The notes: generated from the letters alone by a model not told the origin. Shown: positions 1 through 5,336, counted from the first letter of the stretch. The stretch: 5,803 nucleotides of DNA from Exiguobacterium profundum (GCA_013693875.1 CP059262.1:2548570-2554372); one strand, 5' to 3'. Numbers and translations: made by a program.

Positions 1-141
1 AGCATCCGCCTGATCGAGCGCCTCGGCGGCGAGGTCGTCGGCTGCGCCTTCGTCATCGACCTCCCCGACCTCGGCGGCCGCCGCAAGCTGGAAGCCATGG
101 GCATGGAGGTGCATTGCCTCTGCGCCTTCGAGGGCCACTGA
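1..141 (+). CDS. apt: Adenine phosphoribosyltransferase, C-terminal part (5' end outside window)
   Basis: Frame 1 is open from base 1 to a TGA at 139-141 and gives the last 46 residues of a cytosolic purine-salvage enzyme that makes AMP from adenine and PRPP. The tail reads [20 protein letters not shown], then [18 protein letters not shown]. It matches the conserved APT C-terminus: a hydrophobic strand, L-x-x-L-G-G, a basic/hydrophobic helix, and a final strand ending near F-x-G-H. The PRPP-binding loop lies upstream and cannot be checked. No frame slip is seen here, unlike the genes downstream. A GC-rich hairpin at 179-194 could end transcription. The identification rests on the C-terminal pattern only. 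Confidence 0.85.
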   Translation, partial: SIRLIERLGGEVVGCAFVIDLPDLGGRRKLEAMGMEVHCLCAFEGH

Positions 142-178
142 AGCCGTCGTAGGCCGGGCCACTCCCCGCCTCCCTCGC

Positions 179-194
179 CCCGGCGAAGGCCGGG
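179..194. terminator. Possible factor-independent stem-loop downstream of apt
   Basis: CCCGGC (179-184), loop GAAG, GCCGGG (189-194) form a perfect 6-bp GC stem 38 bases after the apt stop. There is no T tract after it, so a terminator role is only suggested by position. The first arm could also pair with GCCGGG at 153-158, which follows a GTAG at 149-152, as in the GTAG hairpins at 3073 and 3164. Confidence 0.3.
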
Positions 195-443
195 CCTCGC
201 CTCCCGCCAGACCGGCCCCTGCCCGCCCCTCGCCCGGACGGAAACCCCTCACGCGGGGAACCGGAGCGCGATAGCCTTTGCCTCGAAGAGTCGGGCCGCG
301 GCGGGGATGGCCGCTGGTCCCTGTGGGGGATGGTGTCGTGCGGGCTTTGGGGATGGTGGCTCCAGCGGGTCGGGATCGGTCTCCCGGTCTTTTCCTGTCG
401 TCTGCGGATGCGGGCTTACGACGGCGGGCCTGGGGTCCTTCGG

Positions 444-520
444 GGGCGTCCGAGCTCGGACGCTTGCGGGGGTGAGGGAAATCAACGGGTTGCGCGGGCG
501 GATTCATCTGGCGTTAAGGA
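444..520 (+). repeat. Palindrome-headed repeat, copy A (inverted relative to copy B at 3229-3306)
   Basis: The element starts with GGGCGTCC and contains the perfect 18-base palindrome GCGTCCGAGCTCGGACGC at 446-463, followed by TTG. The same palindrome plus TTG occurs on the minus strand at 3304-3284. Similarity continues past it: TCAA-x-GGGTTGCG-x-x-GGCG in both copies, then TTCA-N7-TTAA here (503-517) against TTAA-N7-TTAA in copy B. About 75 bases align with one single-base gap. The two copies point at each other and enclose the accessory segment. It may be a dispersed intergenic element of this lineage or the end of an inserted cassette. Confidence 0.7.
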
Positions 521-591
521 ATGGGCAGGGGCGGGGCACCAAAGTAGAGTTCCGTCACACTTGCCTAGAGCGCCAGTCTCAAAGTGATGCA

Positions 592-633
592 TCTCATGCT
601 GTGCGCGAAGAAGGGATGTTCGGTAGCATGAGA
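592..633. repeat. 9-bp inverted repeat upstream of the membrane-protein gene
   Basis: TCTCATGCT (592-600) and its exact reverse complement AGCATGAGA (625-633) are separated by 24 bases. The pair ends 55 bases before the ATG at 689, so it sits where an operator or leader hairpin would act. No clear -35/-10 pair could be placed around it. Confidence 0.45.
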
Positions 634-688
634 GAATTCCGTAGATTTGGCAGGCTTCACCCCCGTACTCTCTGGGAACCACAACAAG

Positions 689-1288
689 ATGAGCCATCAT
701 AACTCCGACTTCAAAAGAGAGTCCTCGACGCCGCGCTGCCCACACGACGAAACACCGTCATTTAAGCGGTTTTCTGCGGTCTTCTCCCGCTATCCATCCT
801 TTTCACATTGGCCCTTGCGTATGCGTTGTCGATAGCTTTCGCATCAGACTATCAATCAAAGTCCGACGCGCTCCTGAGCGTGCTTCCGATCACAAAGGGC
901 CGGATTTTCTTTCTTCACGGCCATGGGGCTTATTCAGAAGCGGCCTATGTCGCCACGATCGCTTGCGCCGCAATTGCAATTCCAATGCTTGTTGCGGTAA
1001 ACGGCGTATTCTATCTAACGCTTGTGGCCCTCCCAGGGCAGTGCAGAGGAGTCAACAGGATCACTTTCCTGTCCTTGCTATATGCCCTCTGCGTGGCCGC
1101 TGTCTTCACTTGGATCATTTTCATTAGTGTCCCAAGTCATTTTGAACCGGCTCGACCTGGATTAGCAGTCATACTGTTCTGGCCGGTCTTCCCAGCATTG
1201 GGGGCCCTCTTCGTTCCTGGGGTTTCATTTGTGGTTTTCTGTCCTCGTCGGTCTACTGAAGCTCGCATTCAGAAGGATAAAGTCGTAA
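689..1288 (+). CDS. Unrecognised multi-pass membrane protein (frame slip near 770 as sequenced)
   Basis: The start chosen is the ATG at 689 (MSHHNSDFKRESS...), with only a weak GGGA upstream. Frame 2 runs to the T run at 770-773. One missing T there joins KRF to frame 1, giving FCGLLPLSILFTLALAYALS, a clean first membrane helix. Without the repair, frame 1 could only start at a TTG at 808, inside that helix. Further hydrophobic spans are AAYVATIACAAIAIPMLVAV, ITFLSLLYALCVAAVFTWII and a proline-containing PGLAVILFWPVFPALGALFV, so about four spans in roughly 200 residues. Frame 1 has no stop until 1893. Frame 2 offers a better end after about 1240: VLVGLLKLAFRRIKS and TAA at 1286-1288, overlapping the next ATG as TAATG. 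That end needs a second slip and is less certain. I do not recognise the family. Composition is less GC-rich than the flanking genes, suggesting transfer. A membrane partner or immunity-type role is speculation. Confidence 0.55.
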
Positions 1289-2851
1289 TGACGAACTCGC
1301 ATGATACTTCTTTGCGTGTCTCGGATATCCCTTCGAATCCGAACAACTTTGGTTTGTCAACCACCGCCTCGCTAAGTGTAACGACCATCGTTACTTCACA
1401 GTACACTGTTGTGGAGGCCTTTGGGTATAAGACAGCTGGACGCTTGGGTGGCGCTCTGACGACGGCGGCAATCGGTGTAGTTGATGTCGTCGATGCAATC
1501 AAGGATGGGAACTCGAAGGACGTTGCTGTACAGGTCGCCGGAGTTGGCGGTGGCATCGGAGGTGGGTTACTTGGAGGCATGGCCGCAGGCGCGGCAGTCG
1601 GCGCTGTCTCAGGGAATCCCGGTGTGGTTGTGGCGTTCTCTATTGTTGGCGGTGTCGCTGGTGCATATTTCGGTGAAGTTGCGGTTCAGAATTTTATAAG
1701 TGATCAATTGACTCCCACCCCCAACGTAGATCGACTTCGATATCAGACCCAGTTTCGTTCATCCGACTCAAGAGATTCAGCCGCACGTGAGGCGCTCGAA
1801 AGCGGGGCCAGCGCAGGGAGTCGTCCGACCCTTCCACGAAGTATATTGCGCACCAGGATCGTGAAAGTGGTGCCCAGGTTGTTACCACGGTAATCAGCGA
1901 TCCGGTGACACACCAGCAACGCGCAGTTTACTCGACCGTGACCGCCGGGAACGAGGTGCATCCCGAGCTCAATGGCTACACCTACCCGCCGGGGCATGTG
2001 CAGGCCGGATATGAATTGAATGCGCTGGATCGGATCAGCGAGGTCGGCAATCTCTGGAGCAACACGAATTCGCCCCGCGCGACCGGCGCGCAGGGGAATG
2101 GCATTCTTCCCAGCTACACGAACGATCCGCGCGGGCCGTGGCAGATGGCGGAGCCGAGCGTGCAGAGCCAGGGCGATACCACGAACCGGGACCGACAAGG
2201 CGCGGATGGCCGCGGGCCGTTCTGGCGTTACCCAAGATAGCCACGGGGACCACCAGGCGACGGCTTCCGTGCAGACGGGGCAGACCAGAACGACAACGAC
2301 TGCCCACACGAGAAGCAGCACCAGCAATTCGCACGCGACCAGCGTCGGCGACTACAACCGGAACTATGACCGGGACCGCCAGAGCGGTACGGGCTATGAC
2401 CATACCGCTTATGAAGACCGCCGCCCCATCCTCCTCGACCTCGACGGCAACGGGTGTCGGTGGCGGAGCTTGGGCGCTCGACGGTGTTTCTGGATTCGGA
2501 CGGGGACGGGCTGGCGAACCGCACGGCCTGGGCGGGGTGGGCGACGGCGTGCTGTTCTACGACGCCGGGGGCGACGGGAAGATCACGCAAGACAGGGAGT
2601 TCGTGTTCACCGAATGGGACCCGACCGCCAAGGACGACAGGACGGCGCTGCGGTCGCGGGGCAAAGAGGAGGAATGCCGCCACCCTCGCTTCGGGCAAGT
2701 TTCCAAAGCAAGGTCTCGCATGTCGTGTGCGGAAACCGGACGCGCGAGAGCAGGAGAGGTTCCCGTCATTGTGGTGGGTTTCGCCCACCCTACTCGCTAT
2801 CATCTACGCACGGGCTGCGTGAGGAGACTCGCGATTGTCAAAGAACATTAA
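1288..2851 (+). pseudogene. Glycine-zipper protein with DxDGxG calcium-binding module, frameshifted and apparently truncated
   Basis: ATG at 1288 (MTNSHDTSLRVSDIPS), preceded by AGAAGG at 1271-1276. Residues about 85-135 form a glycine-zipper membrane-type segment (GVGGGIGGGLLGGMAAGAAV, GAVSGNPGVVVAFSIVGGVA). A polar, Thr/Asn/Gln-rich middle follows: TKYIAHQDRESGAQ, HPELNGYTYPPGHVQAGYEL, DYNRNYDRDRQSGTGYDH. Then comes a module with PILLDLDGNG, FLDSDGDGLANRTAW, GVLFYDAGGDGKIT and REFVFTEWDP. This is the LDLDGDG-type calcium-binding module known from large RTX/haemolysin-like exported proteins. The frame slips at 1803-1820 (1 to 3), about 2205-2230 (3 to 1, two missing bases or one extra), 2452-2454 (1 to 3, missing G) and 2534-2537 (3 to 2, missing G). 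The module stops resembling the family after TALR near 2655. The rest (about 66 codons to TAA 2849-2851) is anomalous and crosses a GTAG hairpin. No C-terminal secretion region or effector domain is visible. Confidence 0.6.
2771..2793 (-). repeat. GTAG-footed hairpin (REP-like), copy 1
   Basis: On the minus strand GTAG (2793-2790) is followed at once by GGTGGG, loop CGAAA, CCCACC (stem 2789-2784 with 2778-2773), a perfect 6-bp stem. A GTAG tetranucleotide at the foot of an imperfectly conserved stem is the hallmark of REP elements recognised by REP-associated tyrosine transposases. Two more such hairpins lie at 3073 and 3164. This one falls inside the anomalous tail of the preceding broken gene. 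Confidence 0.55.
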
Positions 2852-3007
2852 GAGCAAAGTTGTGCTGACACTGCTCCTCTTTGGTGTCGCATTCCTAGAT
2901 CGCGACTGTAGCCCTTTGGGAGCGCGCACAACGCCTTTAGCGCAGTATTCATCTTGGTGCTGATCTTCTTCGGGGACAGCATAGCGCGATGGTTTGGCCG
3001 GAAGTGA
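2835..3007 (+). CDS. Small two-helix membrane protein (57 aa after repairing one frame slip)
   Basis: A TTG start at 2835 has a strong ribosome site, GAGGAG at 2821-2826, 8 bases upstream. Frame 3 has a stop at 2820-2822 and no ATG or GTG between, so this start is well determined. Frame 3 gives MSKNIKSKVVLTLLLFGVAF then LDRDCSP. One missing C in the CCC at 2912-2914 joins this to frame 2, FGSAHNAFSAVFILVLIFFG then DSIARWFGRK, ending TGA 3005-3007. The result is two hydrophobic helices with basic residues at both termini, which suggests an inner-membrane hairpin with both ends in the cytoplasm. As sequenced, frame 3 would stop early at TGA 2961-2963. The start overlaps the last 17 bases of the preceding reading frame, so the two may be translationally coupled. 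I do not recognise the family. Size and position fit a bacteriocin or toxin immunity protein, which is only an inference. Confidence 0.55.
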
Positions 3008-3072
3008 AGACTCGCGAAGTATATAAATGCAGTTAGTGAAACCCACCGGCAGCCCCAAATCTCAACGCAGCC

Positions 3073-3094
3073 GTAGGTCGGGGTTCACCCCGAC
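3073..3094 (+). repeat. GTAG-footed hairpin (REP-like), copy 2
   Basis: GTAG (3073-3076), then GTCGGGG (3077-3083), loop TTCA, CCCCGAC (3088-3094): a perfect 7-bp stem with GTAG at its foot. The stem sequence differs from the copies at 2771 and 3164 while the layout is kept, as expected for selection on structure. Confidence 0.6.
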
Positions 3095-3163
3095 TCCTCT
3101 CCCTCCCTCCCGCCGCGCCAGACCCGGCAACCACGCGACAAGCCTTCGCAAGATCGCCCGCCC

Positions 3164-3188
3164 GTAGGGTGCGCATTCATTGCGCACC
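3164..3188 (+). repeat. GTAG-footed hairpin (REP-like), copy 3
   Basis: GTAG (3164-3167), then GGTGCGCA (3168-3175), loop TTCAT, TGCGCACC (3181-3188): a perfect 8-bp stem. It has the same orientation as copy 2, 91 bases downstream of it. Confidence 0.6.
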
Positions 3189-3231
3189 ATCCCCAGCAGG
3201 AACACTCCCAAGGACAATCCTCGGACAAGTC

Positions 3232-3246
3232 TTAAGTCCAAGTTAA
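3232..3246. promoter_or_regulatory. CtrA-type binding word TTAA-N7-TTAA
   Basis: TTAAGTCCAAGTTAA is an exact TTAA-N7-TTAA, the consensus for the alphaproteobacterial response regulator CtrA. It sits in a slightly longer dyad, GTCTTAA/TTAAGAC (3229-3249), that could also fold. It lies downstream of metR and about 230 bases after the small membrane gene, with no obvious start codon to control, so it may simply be part of repeat B. Confidence 0.35.
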
Positions 3247-3286
3247 GACGCCTCCGCAACCCCTTGAAATCCTTGACTCCACCCAA

Positions 3287-3304
3287 GCGTCCGAGCTCGG
3301 ACGC
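3287..3304 (-). terminator. 18-base palindrome just after metR, possible terminator or 3'-end hairpin
   Basis: GCGTCCGAGCTCGGACGC begins two bases beyond the metR stop codon (3307-3309) in the metR direction. In RNA it folds as a 7-bp GC-rich stem with loop AGCU. The following TTGGGT is a poor U tract, so it is at best a weak intrinsic terminator or an RNA-stabilising end. The identical sequence at 446-463 shows it is a mobile or dispersed unit rather than metR-specific. Confidence 0.4.
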
Positions 3305-3306
3305 CC

Positions 3307-4205
3307 TCAGACCCGCTGCAGCTTCACGGCCTCGGTCCGGGCCAGCCGCAGGAAATGGGCCATGTAGGGCCGGGTGGCATCCAGGGCCCGCGTGGCGGCA
3401 TAGAGCCGCTTGGTCACGGGCTCCGGCCCAAGCGGCCGGGTGGCATAGTCCGGGTTCCCCTTGACCTCCCGCAGCACCCAGTCCGGCAGGACCGAGACCC
3501 CCGGTTCGACCCCACCAGCATCAGGATCACGGCGGTCAGCTCGGCCGTCCGCTGCGCCCGGGGCTCCACCCTGGCCGGGGTCAAGAGCTCGGTGAACACA
3601 TCCAGCCGGTCGCGGCCCACCGGATAGGTGATCAGCACCTGGTCCCGAAAATCCTCGGCCCCGATCATGGTCTTTGCGGCCAGCGGTTGTCCTTCGAAGC
3701 CACGAAGGTCGGGTGGTAGTCGAAAAGCGTTGAAGGTCAGGCCCGGCAGATCAACCGGATTGGACGAGATCACCAGGTCCACCTCCTCGCGGTCCAGCGC
3801 CAGCGCATCGAAGGCCAGACCGGCCCGGATGTCCACGTCCACCTCGGGCCAGGCATGGCGGAACTGCTCCAGCACCGGGAACAGCCAGTCGAAACAGGCA
3901 TGGCATTCCAGCGTGATGTGCAGCCGCCCGGTCTTGCCTGACCTGAGCGCCCGGAACTCCTCTTCCAGCGCATCGATCTCCGGCAGGATCCGCTCGGCCG
4001 CCCGCAGCATCCTGAGCCCCGCCGCCGACAGCCGCATCGGCCGGGCCCGCCGCACGAACAGCTCCACCCCCGCCTGATCCTCGATCCCCTTCACCTGATG
4101 CGACAGGGCCGACTGGGTGGTGTTCAGCATCTCGGCCGCCCGCGCCAGCCCGCCGGACTGGTGGATGGCGCGGATGGTACGCAGGTGGCGGAGGTCGATG
4201 TACAT
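3307..4205 (-). CDS. metR: LysR-family methionine regulator MetR (frame broken as sequenced)
   Basis: ATG at 4205 (MYIDLRHLRTI...), with GAGG (4217-4214) 8 bases upstream. The winged helix-turn-helix is at residues about 4-62, with recognition region LARAAEMLNTTQSALSHQVK (20-39). The effector-binding half contains HITLECHACFDWLFPVLEQF, LDREEVDLVISSNPVDLPGL, PLAAKTMIGAEDF, QVLITYPVGRDRLDVF and TAELTAVILMLV, a MetR-specific pattern. Three slips are present. A missing C in the C run at 3498-3502 shifts frame, after which VSVLPDWVLREVKGNPDYAT through TEAVKLQRV continues to TGA 3307-3309. Two more at 3723-3730 and 3685-3686 cancel each other and hide LFDYHPTFVASKDNPLAAKT behind nonsense residues. 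Restored length is 300 aa, normal for MetR. MetR proteins activate met genes with homocysteine as co-effector. Divergence from metF supports the assignment. Confidence 0.88.
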
Positions 4206-4214
4206 GAGCCATGC

Positions 4215-4231
4215 CTCAAGTTGTTCTTGAA
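4215..4231. promoter_or_regulatory. Dyad operator candidate between metR and metF
   Basis: TCAAG-TTGTT-CTTGA (4216-4230) is a perfect 5-bp inverted repeat with a 5-base spacer in the only gap between divergent metR and metF. Enterobacterial MetR sites are TGAA-N5-TTCA; this one has the same spacing with related half-sites. It overlaps the metR ribosome site at 4214-4217 and lies 62 bases upstream of the metF start, so one bound regulator could repress its own gene and act on metF. Confidence 0.5.
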
Positions 4232-4292
4232 GATTATGAATTGGTCTCACGTCACGCGCCATGGCACAAGGGGCGCAACAACGGAGAAGACC

Positions 4293-5150
4293 ATGGCCCT
4301 GAAGCGCATCTCGTACGAATTCTTCCCGCCGCAATCGCTGGACGCCTCGTTCCGCCTGTGGGAGACCGTGCAGGCGCTGGCGCCGATGCGGCCGGATTTC
4401 GTCAGCGTGACCTATGGCGCGGGCGGCACCACGCGGAAGCTGACGCATGACGCCGTGGCCACCATCCACCGCAACTACGGGCTGAACGTGGCGGCGCATC
4501 TGACCTGCGTCGGTGCCTCGAAGGCCGAGACGCTGGCGATCGCTGACAATTATGCCGCCGCTGGTGTGACCGAGATCGTGGCGCTGCGGGGCGATCCGCC
4601 CAAGGGCGACGGCAGCTTCGCACCGCATCCCGAAGGCTTCCGCGACTCGGTCGAGCTGGTCGAGGCGCTGGCCCCCGCTTCAAGGTCCGCGTCGGCGCCT
4701 ATCCCGAACGCCACCCCGAGGCCGCCGACGCCACGGCCGATGTGCGCTGGCTGAAGCGCAAGCTGGAGGCCGGGGCGGTTTCCGCCATCACCCAGTTCTT
4801 CTTCGAGGCCGAAACCTTCCTGCGGTTCCGCGACCTTTGCGCGAAAGAGGGCATCACCGCCCCCATCGTGCCGGGCATCCTGCCGATCCAGAGCTGGGAG
4901 GGCGTCAAGCGGTTTGCCCAACGCTGCGGCACGAAGGTGCCACGCGGCTGGACGAGGGGTTCCAGATCGCCGCCCGCGACGGGCGCGAGGAGCTTCTGGC
5001 CCTGACCCAATGCACGACCCTGTGCGACCGGCTGATCGCCGAGGGGTGGAGGACCTGCATTTCTATACCCTCAACCGCCCCCACCTGACCCGCGAGGTCT
5101 GCCGCGCCCTTGGCGTGGCGCCCGAAGTGGCATTGGAAAAGGTGGCCTGA
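4293..5150 (+). CDS. metF: 5,10-methylenetetrahydrofolate reductase MetF (frame broken three times as sequenced)
   Basis: This flavoenzyme reduces 5,10-methylene-THF to 5-methyl-THF, the methyl donor for methionine synthase. ATG at 4293 follows GGAG at 4283-4286, with 6 bases between. Family blocks in order: RISYEFFPPQ near the N-terminus, PDFVSVTYGAGGTTRKLT, AAHLTCVGASKAET, VTEIVALRGDPPKGDG, GAYPERHPEA, VSAITQFFFEAETFLRFRD, APIVPGILPIQSW, LTQCTTLCDRL and LHFYTLNRPHLTREV, ending TGA 5148-5150. These blocks sit in frames 3, 2, 1 and 3 in turn. Each step equals one missing base: C in 4672-4676, one base in 4944-4947 (PR[W]LDEGF) and G in 5043-5046 (AEG[V]EDLHF). Restored length is 286 aa, close to the usual 290-300. 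Every block is intact, so sequencing error is likelier than decay. A terminator follows at 5215-5237. Confidence 0.92.
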
Positions 5151-5214
5151 TCCAGACGACACGAGTTCCGGCGGCGGGAAGGCTCTCCCTGGGTCTTCTG
5201 CGACGCAAAACTGA

Positions 5215-5237
5215 GGGGGCCTTGGCCCCCTTTCTTT
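5215..5237 (+). terminator. Intrinsic terminator of metF
   Basis: GGGGGCC (5215-5221), TT, GGCCCCC (5224-5230) form a perfect 7-bp arm pair (in RNA probably a 5-6 bp stem with a larger loop), followed by TTTCTTT (5231-5237). It lies 64 bases after the metF stop. AAAA at 5207-5210 on the other side could let it work weakly for the converging nagA transcript. Confidence 0.8.
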
Positions 5238-5270
5238 GCGGGCGGGTGAGGCGGGCAGAACACCTGCCTT

Positions 5271-5302
5271 GCCGGATGGTGCAGGGGATCTGTCCATCCG
5301 GC
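5271..5302. repeat. 9-bp inverted repeat downstream of nagA
   Basis: GCCGGATGG (5271-5279) and CCATCCGGC (5294-5302) are exact reverse complements with a 14-base loop. They lie between the metF terminator and nagA, 76 bases beyond the nagA stop in its direction. No T tract follows on the minus strand. It may act as a 3'-end hairpin for nagA. Confidence 0.5.
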
Positions 5303-5306
5303 TGCG

Positions 5307-5336
5307 TCTGACTGCCCTCCGGCTTGGCCGGTCAGA
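5307..5336. repeat. Bulged hairpin just after nagA
   Basis: TCTGAC (5307-5312) pairs with GTCAGA (5331-5336), and CGGC (5320-5323) pairs with GCCG (5327-5330) inside it, with loop TTG and a 7-base bulge on one side. It is 41 bases past the nagA stop and is probably a 3'-end structure. Confidence 0.35.

Larger units (their letters stand above)
142..688. other. Intergenic region without a convincing gene
   Basis: Between the apt stop and the ATG at 689 several short overlapping frames are open on both strands, but none has a good ribosome site or family-like sequence. Most are proline/arginine-rich readings of GC-rich DNA. The region holds a hairpin at 179-194, repeat copy A at 444-520 and a 9-bp inverted repeat at 592-633. 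Base composition changes within it: up to about 540 it is very GC-rich, and from about 541 it becomes more balanced, like the accessory genes that follow. That suggests the edge of the foreign segment lies here. Confidence 0.6.
3008..3306. other. Repeat-rich intergenic field downstream of metR
   Basis: No gene is supported here. The minus strand is open from TTG 3286 to 3062 (74 codons), but that reading is made of repeat copy B and two GTAG hairpins, so it is treated as translated repeat. Contents are hairpins at 3073-3094 and 3164-3188, the CtrA-like site at 3232-3246 and the palindrome at 3287-3304. A stray AAACCCACC at 3039-3047 matches one arm of the hairpin at 2771-2793 but lacks its partner. 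Confidence 0.6.
3229..3306 (-). repeat. Palindrome-headed repeat, copy B (inverted relative to copy A at 444-520)
   Basis: Read on the minus strand from 3306: GGGCGTCC..., the 18-base palindrome (3304-3287), TTGGGTGGAGTC, TCAAGGGGTTGCG, GGCG, then TTAA-N7-TTAA. This matches copy A over about 75 bases. It begins right at the metR stop codon, so its first part probably lies in the metR transcript. In both copies the stretch after the palindrome can be translated into similar peptides (AGVREINGLRGRIHLAL in A, GGVKDFKGLRRRLNLDL in B). Confidence 0.7.

Noticed and set aside
1743..2327. Minus-strand frame of 194 codons opposite the glycine-zipper gene
   Set aside because: It has no ribosome site or family pattern. 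The plus strand has coherent protein across the same stretch.
2452..2537. Programmed ribosomal frameshifting as cause of the frame changes
   Set aside because: No X-XXY-YYZ slippery site in the right frame is seen at the slips checked, and such slips occur in several unrelated genes.
2228..2803. Minus-strand frame of 191 codons opposite the calcium-binding module
   Set aside because: It is arginine/proline-rich shadow sequence; the plus strand carries the recognisable DxDGxG module.
3062..3286. Minus-strand 74-codon frame downstream of metR
   Set aside because: It is composed of repeat copy B and two hairpins and has no good ribosome site, so it is noted as repeat rather than gene.
3751..4212. 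Second long minus-strand frame within metR
   Set aside because: It is glycine/alanine/arginine-rich and in the wrong frame relative to the LysR fold.
4206..4292. SAM riboswitch upstream of metF
   Set aside because: The gap is only 87 bases, shared with the metR start and a dyad; no riboswitch-like helices are visible.
3414..4628. Long minus-strand frame of 404 codons
   Set aside because: Only its part from 4205 downward is MetR. The upstream part is antisense to metF, and its 3' end is out of frame after the slip at 3498-3502.
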